Below, piece by piece: positions 1-13,184 of a stretch of 64,000 nt of DNA (positions within the stretch are counted from its first letter, which is position 1; the number at the start of each line of letters is the position of its first letter). The position numbers were made by a program, and so were the translations under genes. Location of the stretch: NCBI GenBank assembly GCA_028564705.1, contig JAPXFQ010002804.1, forward strand, positions 1,736,001 to 1,800,000, read 5' to 3'. The stretch comes from Apricaphanius iberus. Taxonomy: Eukaryota > Chordata > Actinopteri > Cyprinodontiformes > Aphaniidae. The notes beneath the pieces were generated by a model that had not been told where the DNA came from, ran no database searches, and was given only the letters and a program-made list of their open reading frames with translations.

Positions 1-3000
1 CAGCGGTTTAAATGTTTCATTACTACATGTAATGGTTTGTGCAGAGGGGATTGTCGGGAAAGTGATTGATGTTTGGGGAAGCTTTGATTTTATTAACGTT
101 TCAACATGGTGGGAACACCTGGCCCGTACTCTGAGTGATCAGCCAATCTTGAAGAAAGAAATCAAGTTCGGCCCATCTGCTTTTATTACCTCTGAAAGCT
201 TTTTTCCCTCTAATTGCACTGATAAAGTTCCTCATGCTGGTGTCACCAACGTCTCACAATGTATCTCACATTAATTGCTGCCAAGGGACGCTCCATTTCC
301 TTCTTTACAAGCCAGATCGACTGCCTTTAACTTAAAAGCGGCATCACATCTATGTCTTCTTTGTTTTCATACTGAGGGCTTGTAAACTTGTTTTTCGCAA
401 TCTGTCTCGCTCCGTAATGTGTGTCTGTTCCACGTTTGCTTTAATTGTTAAACTTCCCCCTGCCTCTCTATTTCCGTCTTTTTTAAAAAGGCACACTATC
501 CTTTGGTGAATGACTTAACCAGTACAAGCCATAGCTCGAGGAGGTCCTCTAGTGGTCGTTAGCTGTAACGTCCATAAATAAATTGCACAGTATTAAAAGC
601 CGCTGTGTTCAAAGTCCGGGAAAAAAGTAGCAGCTTATAGCTTGGAAAATATAGTAATATTACTCTATAAAGACCGATCCTGTATTACTGATCAATTTAA
701 GCATGCTGTGCATAGAGCTCCACATCTGGAGAGAGATGCCACTGATTGGAAGAGAACCGTGGGTACTGGGTCGGGTTAAAAAAATCATCTTAATGAGTGC
801 AGGCAGGTGTAGGTTGGTAAAATTGTGCAGACCTCTGCAACAGTTAACAATATCCTTCTACTGCAGCTGTTTTGTAACCGGTTTAAAACGTACGTTACAG
901 AGATGAATGAGCCTTAATTATGCAAAGAGTAATTCTTGGGGAAACAATATTTATTTTTATGCGGCTTTGAAGACGAACCAATTGCACATTTTTGTCAATG
1001 ACTGGAAAATGTGTTAAACATGAAAAAGATTAAAATAAAACGCACAGGATATGCCCATGTTGCTCCCTGGGGGATGCACACACAAGCCTGCGCCATCTGT
1101 GCAAACTGCATGGTGCAGGTGATGCTGCATAATTAGAACACGTTGCATTAAAGAGATACCAGTTGTTAGATAACTGCAGTTACCTACTGATGCTGTAACC
1201 TCTTTTGAAAGCAAATCCTTATTGAACGTATACTTCTGCAAAAAATGCTCAAACATCAGCAACATAAAGAAACATGACTGTATAAGATGGTCAAACAACA
1301 GTCAGTTTGAATACTGATTATATAGATCTGTGCTAGGAAGAACTTTCTCATCAGATGTTTAAGTGGTCGGGACAAAACTGTCATTTATACATTCCCCTGT
1401 TTCCCATTTTGGCTGGGGACGCCATATATTTGGCTGGGGAAACCCTATATGACTTTTTTTTTTTTTTAAATAACGGTCTAAATTCCCCCCCCCCCCTTAA
1501 TTCATTCTTTCAGTTCCTGAAATTAGATTTTGTTATATTCTATAAGTATTGAACTGACTGGAGATGTGATTTTTTTTAAATTAATAAAATATAGTACAAG
1601 CAGACATAGCCAGAGTAGAAAACAGTCAATGTTAATATTGTGTATGTATTTAGTAACAACTTTTAAGAAACTCATATCGCTGCAAATATCAGACATGTCC
1701 ACAACTGGGGACATTTTTTAATAACCTAACTCTGCTTTAAACCTCTCCAGAACATTCTCCCTGAAATGCCACTATGTTCCTTAGTCTGCTGTTTGTTCTC
1801 TAATATTCTCTATTCAACCTCTATGGCCTTTACTATAAACCTTTTGATCTATAGTAAGATTAATTTACACAGACTGTTTACTGATTAAGCAACTTATTAA
1901 GGGGTATCAGAGAAAAGTGAGAATGAATTTGAAAACCATGTATCACGTCCCTTTCACTTCAGAACTAAGCGCCACCGTGAGTTGCTCGGTCGTCGTATTC
2001 ATTGTCCCAATAGTTTGGGATTGAAGCATTTGGAAACAGTTCAGGTTGCAGGTTAAATACTTGCTAATATGTAAATTAAATGTTGTACAAAAAATACCAT
2101 TTGAAATGTTTATTGAGCATCCATTTCAATATACATAACCAGAAATATGTTAATTTAAAAGTTTCATAATCTTGGCCTGAGACATAAGGTGGGGGAGTCA
2201 TATTGTTGTGTGCTGCTCTCTCAGTTTCTAGTTATCTGATCCTGTGGTTGTGTTGTCAAGAGTTCCTTAGCTTTGGATTGTGATAATTTTTTACTTTATT
2301 AATTATTAATATTTGTAATATTAGAATCGACGTAATACGTGGGTTGTAAAAAAATAAAACAATAAAGCTAACTTGTAGCACCGAGGCTAACCGTTAGCGT
2401 CGGCTAGCATTGGTTTGATTTTGGCTTTTATGCTTCCCCTGCTCTCCTCTTCGTCTCTCTGAGTTATCTGGGGCAGACAGTAGGCTCATAGCTGTATGGT
2501 TGTGTTCAATCATACGTGTAGTTGGAAATGTTTAGCATTTAATCTGTGTCAAAAGTCGACATTAAAATCCATAGTTTTCTATTGATTGAGCTGACAGGAC
2601 TCCCCTACCCCATGTCACTTCCACCCTGGCATTCTCACAAAAAAACGATTCTAAAAGCAAAAATAATGTATATATTAGTACATTTTTATTTAGAAACTGT
2701 TCCTAATATATTTCTCTAAATTGTGGTTAAAGGGGGGCTCTAACCTGCAACCCGCAGGCGCTGTATATCAGTTGGAGGAGGAAGAAGCGAGCTTTGACCA
2801 TGACATTCTCACAATATCCCAAATTTTTTTTCCCATCTTCCCCCTGTGGTTCCGATCAGTCACCTGCTTCCCATTTTTCCAGTCGGCTGCCCAGAGAAAA
2901 CATGCCGGTCTATTTCTAAGCTCTCCTGCTTTATTTTCAGATCAGGAGTTGCAGGTTTTTGGTTTGACTAATAAAAAAATCAGAGTTGCTTTCACTTCCT

Positions 3001-3143
3001 TTTCCAATAGAAGTGACTTTAAACAAGCTCAGATGTACCAGCCTATCTATAAGTGCTGTACATATTGACTTACTGGGATTAAACTGAGCAACACAACATC
3101 TGCTGTGTGAGCCAGGAGAGCATTTATTTTAAATTTAGCTGAA
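1..3143. other. Flanking or intronic DNA without recognised gene
   Basis: AT-rich DNA lying 3' of the hivep3-like gene (or in its last intron if the donor at 3245 is used). It has a C homopolymer near 1486-1497 and a stretch around 1500-1640 similar to 60060-60190, including CAGACATAGCCAGAGTAGAA. No other coding or repeat signal is recognised. Confidence 0.5.
1500..1640 (+). repeat. Dispersed repeat fragment shared with 59958-60480
   Basis: The segment with ATAGTACAAGCAGACATAGC and the following CAGAGTAGAAAACA recurs almost exactly near 60152-60190, with weaker similarity to the left. The 60-kb copy starts with a hAT-like TAGGGGTGTAATGGTACACG end, so this is probably a piece of the same non-autonomous DNA transposon family. 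Confidence 0.5.
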
Positions 3144-3826
3144 CTAACAGATGGATGGAGTCACAGGTGAAAGAAGGCTGTGGTTTGCATAATTATAAAT
3201 CGATGTTGGTGCATGACGGGGTGATTTAGGGATGAAGTGACTCACCAGGGTTGCAGCAGGCCGTAGGTCCTTTGACGGGGAGCAGGTTTGACACTGAGCA
3301 GATCGACTGTTTGGGGAGCCAGGAAGTCCAGGGGAGTCCGACCCCTCGGTCTGTATTCTGACCGGAGACGCTGCCGGGTTGAGCCCTGAGGAGACGGGGC
3401 GAGCGGACGGAGAGGGGGGTGAAGGAGGCGCGGAGGACTGGTGCGGCCCGCGGGATTGGTTGCAAGACAGAGATGGCTCCCTTCCTGAATCTGGAGACCG
3501 GGAGGCTCCGGAGGACGTTGACGCAGAGGCACTGAGGTGTCTGCGGACGAACAGAGCCCTCCTGGCACTGGCTGAGTCCTTCTTGGTAGCTTCCCTGGTG
3601 GGGAGTGGTAGGGATGAGCTGCAGGTGTACTCCATTGGCCGGCCTGCTGCTAGAGCGTCCTCCCGGTTAGTGTGGGAACCCTCCGCTACTGCGGATGCGC
3701 TGCCTCCATCATGTCTGCCATGCTCGTCTGTGCCATCATGATCCTCATGAGAAGCGTCTTTGCCCAGATCACAGCAGCGGGAGTCCTTTTCTTGATCTGG
3801 ATTAGCTGGTTTGTTTTTTAACATTC
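3144..3826 (-). CDS. hivep3: hivep3-like 3' coding exon (possible terminal exon)
   Basis: A very strong acceptor (TTTTTTTTTCTTCTGTTCTAG on the minus strand) ends at 3827. The exon enters in phase 1, matching the 137-nt exon: G joined to GA gives Gly, then MLKNKPANPDQ. It is open for 226 codons to a TAG at 3146-3144. An alternative end is an excellent donor CCCTG/GTGAGT at 3246/3245, in phase 0, after RPAATL, which would join to a further exon I could not identify in the first 3.1 kb. The protein is low-complexity: acidic/His-rich DHDGTDEHGRHD, a basic RRALFVRRHLSAS stretch, then Ser/Pro-rich SSAPPSPPSPSA. Such Ser/Pro-rich tails are usual for HIVEP C-termini. The exon is GC-rich and CpG-rich compared with its surroundings. 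Coding status is fairly sure; which end is used is not. Confidence 0.7.
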
Positions 3827-5714
3827 CTAGAACAGAAGAAAAAAAAATATTTTCCATCATTTAGTTTTCTGAATACCTTTCTAAACCTTTTTTTTTTGGC
3901 ACGTGTAGCCTTTAATTGCCGTGTTTCGACAGGAAATGGGCAGAAAGAGAAGAGAGGAAGACATACAATAAAGGTCAGATTGAGTCCCAGTGCATCGAGG
4001 ACTGAGTCCCAGCTCTACCTGTACACCACATGCCACTCCAGTTATTTTTTTATTTTTTCACGCAAATCAAAACCAAAGTGTTATACATGTACAGTGTTTT
4101 CATGTGTTCAGATTTCACACCCGCATTACTGAAGCTTGATATCTTTCTGTCAGAATTATTTATGTTTATACAGTACGGTACAAACGTAACATTTTGTTAC
4201 AACGAAACCATGAAATTGAATGTATTTTATTAGAAGCAGGGGTGTCAAATTATCGCGTTTTTTGCGATTAATTAATTGCAACCCTTTTTAGAGTACTGTG
4301 TATTTTAATCAGGTTGATCTATTTTGCAATCTTTCATTTTATTGTTTCTGTATGCTAGTTGCCTTTAAATAAAATCAGTTTTTATGCTTTGGGCTTCTTG
4401 TGCCTGAGTTGTAGGGGTTAGCACCACCCTTAAGTGGTGATCAAAGGCTTTAAACTTCATCATAAGATGACTGCTTTCTTTTGTATTGGGGTGGGCGAGG
4501 TGAGGAGGAGCACGAAGCTGGGGACAGTGATGTCAAGATATAATTAGCGATTTTTCAGATCGCTCCAGTGATTCTCTTTCAAAAAATAAAAGGGAATTGC
4601 GACGAATCTAGCAACTTGTTATGGGGTTATTGGAAATGTTTGGGTGACGCACGTAACGCTACTCTAATCAAACAGAGTGCTCTCGCTTAATAGACTGCTC
4701 ACAGACAGAAGGCACCGGCCACTGAGCTGTATGGCAAGCCATTGTTATAAAACACAACATGTATGTGACATGTTGTTTTAACCCATAAAACAGCTCCAAG
4801 CAGATATTTACCCCACTGAGACCAGAATGCTAATAAACTAGGCATGCTCGAAGCAGAAGGGTGCAGTCGCCCCTTAGGACTGGTCACAAAAACAACAGAA
4901 TGTAAATGCTGAGGGTGTAAAGCTGGTCCAGTGTTCCACGGCCGGGACAAAAACCACCCAGCTCTTCCTAAATCCAGGCTCTGACCACTGAAACTTCCTC
5001 TCCGTAACCCCGAATAGACCTGGTAATGGACATCCCATAAAAGGGCTGTCTGCCATTTAAATAAGTCTGTATGATTAGCTTGAATTGGCTATTTCTGTAA
5101 ATAAATTGGATTTTTTTTTTTCCATGGAGGTCCGTTTAGATTACTCTTGTGAATCAGTGCCACACAAATAAACAGAATTGAAATAGTCTGTGACCAACTG
5201 GAAACTTGCCCTTTAATAGAATTCCTTCAATAATATCAGATTTTGGAATTCTTTCAGAATCTAACAATATGTTAAACTTCCCCACAACTTTCTCTCTGAC
5301 CCGTCTGCTGTGATATAATGTTTGTCCACTAATGTTCTCCAACAATCGTTTGAGGCCATAAGCAGAAGAGCTGGATTCATACTTCATACTTCAGACACCA
5401 GTGGTCTAGTGATCAGGTTATTCCTAAACCAGTTGGTTTTACTTGATATTATTTAGGGCTGTGGGAGTTCGCAGCAAAACTTTTCAGGCTGATATTTGTC
5501 ATACATTTTGAAGACCATTTAAGGCTTTGGGGTTTGACTTTTGCCCCAAAATCATATTTGAAGTTTGTTTTATATATTTGAATATCTATTAATTATATTT
5601 TGACCATTAAATGTCTTCAGTAAGACTGATATAGGCATCAAACTTCTATATGTTCTGTCCGCCAGAGGGCATTGTGTCAGTCAATGTTAATAGACTACGT
5701 GTACAAAAGGCTGA

Positions 5715-6170
5715 CTGCATCCGAATACCTCTACTACGCTTGCTATGTAGACGGCCAAAAGCAGTAAACGAGCGATGTAGTAGCTCCGAATCTTCAGTAT
5801 GTATTGGAGTAGTAGGCAAAAAGTTCCTGGATGTGTACTACCGCCACAGTAAGCAGCCGGTGGATGCTACGCTATCCCACAATGCAGCGGGAGCCCCAAA
5901 ATAGTAGAAGAAGAATGACCTCAGCTACTGAGAAACTGTCAACCCCCTGTCAACTGACACAGCTGTAATTTGGGTGTATAAATGTGAGTGTAGCGATGTT
6001 ACCGATTACTTTAATTGCTTTTTGACAACTGATTAAACATTTAAGTTGATAAGTTGTTTGATGGGACCACAGGCGACCCAAGATCCCTAAAATTCGTGCA
6101 AATATCTTTCATTTTTAAAACAATCGAATTATATTCGAATAAAGAAGTTCGGAATGAAAGACCTAGTAAG
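5715..6170 (+). repeat. Relic of the hAT family found at 52004-56944
   Basis: Contains CCGCCACAGTAAGCAGCCGG followed by TGGATGCTACGCTATCCCAC, both repeated exactly near 52911-52947, plus diverged matches on either side (CTACTACGCTTGCTATGTAG; CTGATTAAACATTTAAGTTG). No terminal repeats are intact here. It shows that the hAT family of the 52-57 kb nest is dispersed. Confidence 0.75.
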
Positions 6171-7039
6171 GGCTAATTGACTGCGGCCAAACATTCTGCG
6201 CGTGACAAACAGGGCGACGGAGTTGCGTGCGCAACCTGAAAAAGAATCAATCCTATCGCGAGCGTAGGTCTTGTCTCCCAGAGGGAATACAGACAAACAT
6301 AGTTCTTTTTTACATGCAATGTGATTTAAGACACTTTCTAAAGTGATGCCCTAAACTTATTAAACATGAAATCTGAAATCAAATTCTAAACATAAACGGC
6401 AACAACCAGCTACATGCTAAAGACCCCGAATACACATCTCTTTAAACATGCAGATGTGTACAGGCAGCAGCATCGAGCTTGTAATTACAATGCACAACTC
6501 AACACAGCTGATGTCTGTATCTGCAGTCTTGGGGAATTGGTTTTGCTGTAAGGAAGCTGTAAACAGGATATTACCATTATTACAACCAATATTACCTTAT
6601 TTCCTTGAATTTAACTTCTCCTTTGCAGCGCGCAAAAATGCTGCATGTATGGCAGGTGTTACGTTGCGCCGCAGTGTGGTTACGCAGAGGCTCTGACGCG
6701 TCCACGCATACGCCAGACGTGTGTCCCAGGCGTAAGAGTCTCTAAATCTCAGGAAATTATTCGTCACATATAAGTTTGTGGAAAATTTGTATTGGTATTA
6801 TTACATTTGGAGGGCGTTACTTTATGGATCCTAACTCAGAAAATGTTTTTGAGTAAACTACTGTGAACATTAAGAAGACCAAGGTATTACTTATGAATTA
6901 CCAATATTGAAAATTCCACTTGGACATTGTTTACAAATATTTACTCTTATATGAGAAAAAAACATTCTTATATCACTTTGGAGGTGTTTTGAACAACATT
7001 TTCCAGCAGCACTTGAATGCAGCATGGGCAGCTGTTGGG

Positions 7040-7260
7040 AAAATGTGTTATGGACCTAATTGTTGTATAAAGATTTGTTGGCAGACAAAGTTCTGGTTCA
7101 GTCCTTAGTTGTTTTCTTTTGGTGTCACTGTTTAAAGTTGCGCTGCAGAACATTGCCCTGCACTCCGAGTTCCTCCCAAAAACATTGTGCAGGCGTTCAG
7201 GTCGAAAACAGCTGGGTTCCACAGGGCCGTACCAAAGAACCCGAATACATGCACCATTAT
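7040..7260 (+). repeat. Dispersed repeat fragment shared with 60220-60480
   Basis: Shared blocks in the same order: TTATGGACCT, GACAAAGTTCTGGTTCAGTC, TTTTGGTGTCAC, TTTAAAGTTG, then CATT..CACTGCACT and a GT..GAAAACAG stretch. The fragment lies about 180 nt from the 137-nt exon, in its downstream intron. Non-coding. Confidence 0.65.
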
Positions 7261-7444
7261 GCCCTCATCATTCACGCCAAACAACACCACTAACCTGCAT
7301 GTGTTTCCTCGTGGCGACTTCTCACTTGGTCTTCACTTGCCTCAGGTATCAGGGGTTCACCAAGCCTCGCTGAAAGTACCAGAGAGCAGCTCTTTGTAAA
7401 TGCAGTGTGAACTAAGACAAGAAAAGCAGACGTTCTCATCTTAC

Positions 7445-7581
7445 CTGGAGCTGTCAGAGTGCTGCTCCTCAGATTACAGATGGATGTTTTGGATTCCTCA
7501 GAGAGCACAGCGGCATCACTGGATTCAGTCTGAGACTTCCTGTCACATTCGCCACACACAACTCCTGACTGGGCCAATGAT
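7445..7581 (-). CDS. hivep3: hivep3-like coding exon, 137 nt
   Basis: This candidate exon is bounded by a CACTTACAG acceptor (minus strand) at 7582 and a CTCCAG/GTAAG donor at 7445/7444. Its first base completes an Arg codon started by the 176-nt exon (phase 2), and it stays open for 45 codons, ending in phase 1. The product is SLAQSGVVCGECDRKSQ then a Ser/Glu-rich stretch. VVCGEC keeps a C-x2-C knuckle like the start of a HIVEP C-terminal finger (YVCEEC), but no His pair follows, so a working finger is not expected. The preceding intron is about 13.2 kb; other exons in it cannot be excluded by eye. Support is splice-site and phase consistency only. Confidence 0.6.
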
Positions 7582-8986
7582 CTGTAAGTGTGGGAGATCA
7601 AGAAAGGTTTAGTTTGTCCTGCAGAGTTTTTTCCAGACACTTCAGCACCTGTGTTTGGGGAATTTAACGTCTGCATCGGTCAACTGTTGGCGTGTTATAC
7701 GTTTGGCAACACGTTGGTCTCACACTGTGGCAGTGGGTCAACCCTCTCTGTGTACCCGAAGGGTTCCTCAGTGAGGCACCCACTTTAGCTTCAACAGGCC
7801 AGCTTTCATAAGCTATAATCAGAGCCCCGCCCACCAACCTAAAGCCTATTCATGGCCAAACAAGAGGGAGCCTACGGTGCAGCTCAAGGTCCAGGGGTTT
7901 GCTGGAAGCAGCCAATAAAAACAGGCCGACCAGGGAGGGAAACCCTGCTCCAGACCAGACGTGCTGCTCCAAAAAGAAAAATGATGAAAAAAACAAACAA
8001 AAACAGAAAGTGAAAATAAATTCCCACAACAAATAATGGTTCTGGTTATTACCACCTGTTTTATTTAGCTAGTTTCATTTCAGGTTGTTTGACGGGACAG
8101 AATCAGCAGGTAAGACAAAAATGTGGCGTTTGCAAACTTGAAAAAAACCTTGAAGTTAATAAAGAAAAGACACCTTATACCTTCAGACTTTTACCCCATA
8201 TGCATTCACTATAAAGAAACTGAAAATAGGACGATCACCCTTAACATGACTTAGCTTTTCCCATACTGAGTGGAAAATAAAAAACAAAAAACGGTGGCAT
8301 TTGGCAGCCTTGCTGCCTCCGTTTTGTCTTTTTGCACTTCAGACAGACCGAGCAGACAGAGAAAAGATAAAGCAAGCGGGTATACAGATGAGTCATGTCT
8401 TTATGAAGGCTGTACTGAGTGGCAACATGAGTCACAACATGGCATTATGCACAAACGCTCACATCAGAACCTAAGATGTGCAGATGGCATCTCTCTGCAC
8501 TCCCTGGTGTTCTAGCACTGATATGTAGGAGAAGACGCACGTTCCAGAAGGTGGGTCTGTGGTGGAGTACGATTACTGCAGTATACCTTATTCCTCTTGT
8601 GGTTCTTGCCTAGGACTTGAAAATTAAAAGCATCTGTTATTGCTAAGGCCATTTGCAAAAAATGATCAATTATGGTCTTGCCAATAACATAAAAGGTTCT
8701 GGAAAAACTAGCTTTTTATCAAATTACAAGTCAGCTCTAATGTTTCTGCTAAAAACAACCGAATTTTATCTTTCACAAAATCTTTTATGGATAAGGTGGG
8801 ATTTTCAGGGCTGTGGTTCTAGAGTTACAGAAACAACATGACACCATTCACCAAAAAAAAGATTTAGGCAGCAGTGTTTCTAAGGAGCTTCTTGCTTTTT
8901 GTCTCATTACCAAGCAGTTCAGATTGTCCACTACTCCTTAATCTGTAGATTAATAATTTTCTTCTTACTGTAGACAATGAGATTTA

Positions 8987-9100
8987 CAGTTGAAATCAGA
9001 AGATTACATACACCGAATATAAAGATACAAACTTTTTCTTACCATCCGAAGTTAAATCAGACCCAACTTTCGTTTTAGGCAGTTGCCTAGCCAGAAATAG
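8987..9100 (+). mobile_element. Truncated Tc1-like element, left terminal repeat only
   Basis: After a TA dinucleotide (8985-8986) the sequence CAGTTGAAATCAGAAGATTA and following CATACAC matches the general form of fish Tc1 inverted-repeat ends (CAGTTGAAGTC.GAAGTTTACATACAC). The matching right end is not seen nearby, so only a solo end remains. Confidence 0.6.
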
Positions 9101-10624
9101 CCTTTAAAGGTGTGCCCAGCAAAAAAAATGTGTGGGCAAAATAAAAAATAGTGAAATTAAGTTACTTCCACTGTTGCTTCAAAGGATTTGTGTCAGTATA
9201 CATAAAAAATGCTTAGAAAAAAGCATGCAGGCAAAACAAAACATATTAAAGATGTACCCTAACACAGGTAGATCTTATCAGCTCTGACATACAATTATTA
9301 TTTTTCGCTGGAAGTTCAGCTCTATTGGGCTTTACTCACTGTTGAGACAGTGCTCTGGTTTCCCTATGTAGCGAAGTCACGTGGTTCATGCAACTGCAAA
9401 TAGTTCCAAACAGCAGCACCGCCGTCATTGAACGCAGTTCATTTTCGGTGTTTCAAAATTAAATTATCTGGTAAGTTGGTGAAATTACAACATTTTTCGC
9501 ATTCTAAAGCATTTGCTGACTGCTCTGTGCCAAAATACGTCAGCGGTGGCATTTATTGTTGCCAGTTTTAGTTAATAAACTGTGTTAATGGGCTCATTGT
9601 AGTTTAACTGCAGCTAGCTAAATGTAAGGGGTCTAGACAAGCTTAACGAGCGGAATTTTTTTTTTTCATTCTAATTTCGTTTTTTTGGGAATATTCAGCA
9701 CAGTTTAAAATGGGCTATAAACTTTTATATATTAATTTTATTTGTGTTTTTTTATGCATACAGTGTGTTGCTGGTAGCTGTATCTTGAATCAGAGCTGGA
9801 AGCATGGTTGGAGATACTATCAGTAGAGAAAAATATGATTGTGAAGATTAATAATTATTTCATATTTTTCCATTAAACCACATTAAACTGACTACAACGA
9901 ACTGCTGAATCATATGACATAAACAGAATTAACAAGGTAAGAAAGTATGTTGTTTTGTTGTTTTGTGTCCTCCAAAGTAGTAAGAGCTAAAGCAAGACAT
10001 TTTAAGAACAGTACTTGAGCAGCATAACCTTTGCAAAGTTGAAATGTACTGTTGAATATTTTATTTGCATACAATAATCATTAGCAATCATGTGATTGAG
10101 TAGAGAATACAAGAAATGAAGGATTATTAACACTGTTCCTTCCTTTCTCAATATCTGAAAGTATGATCACACTGTTAGCATAAAGATGAATGCTTTAATA
10201 ATAAGAATAATATTTGTCTTTTTAAACTGTATGGGCATTTACAAATTAATCGGGGGAACAGTAAGGGATGCTGAGCCCTGATAGAAAATGTTTGACTGTC
10301 TTGGATTGGTTATTTCCAGATTATTTTAGCCTGAGACTCATTATGCTCTTTTCCAAAGTTTACCTCTGCGTTGTTTCCTGGACTCAGTCTTATGTGCTGC
10401 TTCTGGACCCCTCATTCTGAGATCAACCAAACAAATAATCCAGATTTTTTATTCCTATTGCTGGCAACCTTAGTCTCCTCTTCCAGGTCTTGTTCCTCCT
10501 GAGATCAGACCAGTCTGGAAGCAGTGAACAATTTCTATTTTAGTTATTCCAGATTAATCCATTAAAGTTTTATTAACAATATTAAAAGCTCAGTCATTCT
10601 GGAGGGGTTCATAGTAGAGCCAGT

Positions 10625-10846
10625 GCTCCTTCATATCGAGAGGAGTTGACGTGGGTCCGACATCTGGTTAGGAGGCCTCCTGGACAACTTTATGGTGATG
10701 TGTTTCGGCCACGTCCCACCAGGTAAACTCAAAGAGAACCTGGCGGAGCTGGTCCAAGTGACTAGGAAGAGGGAAGTCTGAGTCTTTCTGTTTGAGCTGC
10801 TGCCCCTGTGAACAATCCCAGATAAGCAGAAGACAGTGGATGGATG
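10625..10846 (+). mobile_element. LINE 3' end fragment
   Basis: GCTCCTTC..ATCGAGAGGAG, then GGTTAGGAGGCCTCCTGGAC, GTGTTTCGGCCACGTCCCAC, GAGAGGGAAGTCTGAG, GAGCTGCTGCCCC and a GATAAGC.GAAGA..ATGGATGGATG tail. I recognise this order as the 3' end of a very common fish non-LTR retrotransposon, coding for the C-terminal end of the reverse transcriptase protein and ending in ATGG repeats. It is 5'-truncated, as usual, and internally shortened. Confidence 0.75.
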
Positions 10847-13184
10847 TTTTTTAATCAATTTTATCAGTACAACGTATTGCATTTTAGCGGCACTAGAGTT
10901 ACCTCTAAGCTATTATATGTCTGCAATTGTTGAGCAGCATTTCAACATTCTCAACACAACTAAGTCCCACATTACAGATACGTGTACATCTTGTTTAGCA
11001 ACATACTCATGCCTATGACCGAATCACACCAGTGCTGATATTCCGCACTCCATCTCGTCTGATATTGGTTAATTATGTATATTGCCGTTCTATATTGCAG
11101 TTTCACACGATATTGAAGATCTCAGTAAATCACACTCAACCTGGAGTCAATCTAACTGAGTCTTTGGTCTCGTCTAACAATCTCTCCTTGTGAGAATATA
11201 GAGGATTGCTCTATTATATTTTTTCTATTGTAATTTAGAAAATTAATGTATCCTTGAACCCTGACGATGTCACTCTGAACCTTTAATGAAACCAATGTCT
11301 AGTTAACCAATCAGAAGTTTCCAAACCCATTAAAATCATCATCTGGAATTTTCCATATTGCTAAAAGATATAGGGCGTGATTAATCAAAATTCCATATAA
11401 AGAGTGCAAAATTGTGCATATTGCAAAAATTCTGTGACAGTGGGTTGTCCTTTATTTGCAGGTGAACTGAGAGTGCATCAGCAATTCATAACAGGCGCAA
11501 GGAGCAGTATTCAAATGAGGACTTTGCATCCGCTGCTGTAAGTGCCTGCCTTTCTGCCCTATGCATGGCGCCATAGCCAGATAGAGAAGGAGGCGCAGAG
11601 GATTTAGGATGCGTCTTTGTCAAAAAAAAAAAAAAAAAAAAAAAAAAACGAAGGTCAAGTCTGTGGCTACTATTAGGCTAAAATGTCTGTGAATGATTTT
11701 AAACTTAATGTGAGTGGTGTACATGCGCTGCTCCTGCTCAATGGTCGCATATTCCAGAGTCTGTCTGATTAAAGGAGCAGCTTGTCCACAACAAAACTGC
11801 TTGCAGCCCCTAGATGTCAATATTCTAATTATTCTGTTGAAAAGCCATTTATCATGGCCTCTGTTAAATGTATCAAATTAAATAGAAAACTTTCCAACAC
11901 ACACTTTCTGCAAATATCTGTTGTCTACAGAGTATCTCGGAAATGTTAGTATATCTAAAAGTATTAGAGAACTAAATGGCAATTATTCTTTTTTTTAAAG
12001 TATTTAAATCTTTAGCTTCTACACGAATGTTTTTGATATTTTATTGGAGGCTGGCATTTGGAAACACCTACTTATTTGGATGTTCTCCTCCCAATATTTT
12101 GCGTCTGACAAATCTGCCACATTGCATATTCATCAAGACCAAAAGCGGTAAAAGGATTGCAAACATCTTGCTGCAGGTTTAAAAGGCGTAGTCTTACCTG
12201 GGCGTAGATAGTGAATCCCTGCTGCTCGTTTTTGCAACCACAGAGAGGTAAGGTCTACTTTAACCAGTGAGGATGTGTTTTATTTGGTGTATGAACATTT
12301 CTGGTTTCAACTTTATCTTGGTATGAAGGACATGTTATCTAGAATGCAATACTATTATTAAATGTTTATAGATGTGTATAGTCCTTCATGATTCTTTTAA
12401 AATTAACAACACAACCCTATCTAAGAAAAAAAATTAAATTAAATTTAGATCATCCTTTTTGTTGTTACAGCATAATGAGGTGTGCACCAGCAAACACTCA
12501 GAGCTTCAGCTTACTTTTTCCAGTAAGATGCACTTTGGATCCACCACACGATTATGGTGCACCCAAAGCCTTCTTAGTTCCATCAAAACCACGAAGGTCC
12601 GTGTACATTCAGGCAGTTTGTTTTTTTTATTTGGAGCAAAAACTTAAAAAACAATAACTATTTTTTCCATTTTTTTTTCTTTCATTTTTTTGTCTTATCT
12701 GTCGTTATCTGATTTTCCTTTTATTTCACAAAAAAAAAAATGGGAAAAACCCGGAAGAGCGTAGAGATTTATACATATTTATACAAACAAAACTGCCACA
12801 CTGCCACAACAGACAAACAGCTTGACTTTTCTTATATGGATTAAGGACAACACAAGAACAGAGACACGTTTGAGATCGGTGTGTTATTGTACTGATAGCC
12901 AGAGGCCTGCTTAAGTGGGTAGGCTATACATTGCTAGGCGATACATTTAAGAATTGCGGACACGATGGTGGTGTTCAACATACTGCTAAGTCTGCGGCTT
13001 TTGTCAGACTCCAAAACCAACATATCCGGAAGAAGAGCAATATTCTGGAGAAGTGAAGGAGAGTGGAGGACACCATGAAGCAGCATGAAGTCAAAAACCG
13101 GAGACCAGCTGGACTACTTATAGGGTAAGCTAATGTTAGCCTGCTTTAGTAGGCTGAAAATAGGGTAAAGCCCAACGTAAAACT

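Larger units (their letters stand above)
3827..7444 (-). other. hivep3-like intron, about 3.6 kb, phase 1
   Basis: The GTAAG donor at 7444 and pyrimidine-rich acceptor at 3827 bound it. It holds a hAT-family relic (about 5715-6170) and part of another dispersed repeat (about 7040-7260). The rest shows no gene or recognised repeat. Confidence 0.6.

Noticed and set aside
3379..3741. 120-codon open frame on the plus strand
   Set aside because: It is antisense to the GC-rich last hivep3-like exon; high GC lengthens the opposite frame by chance.
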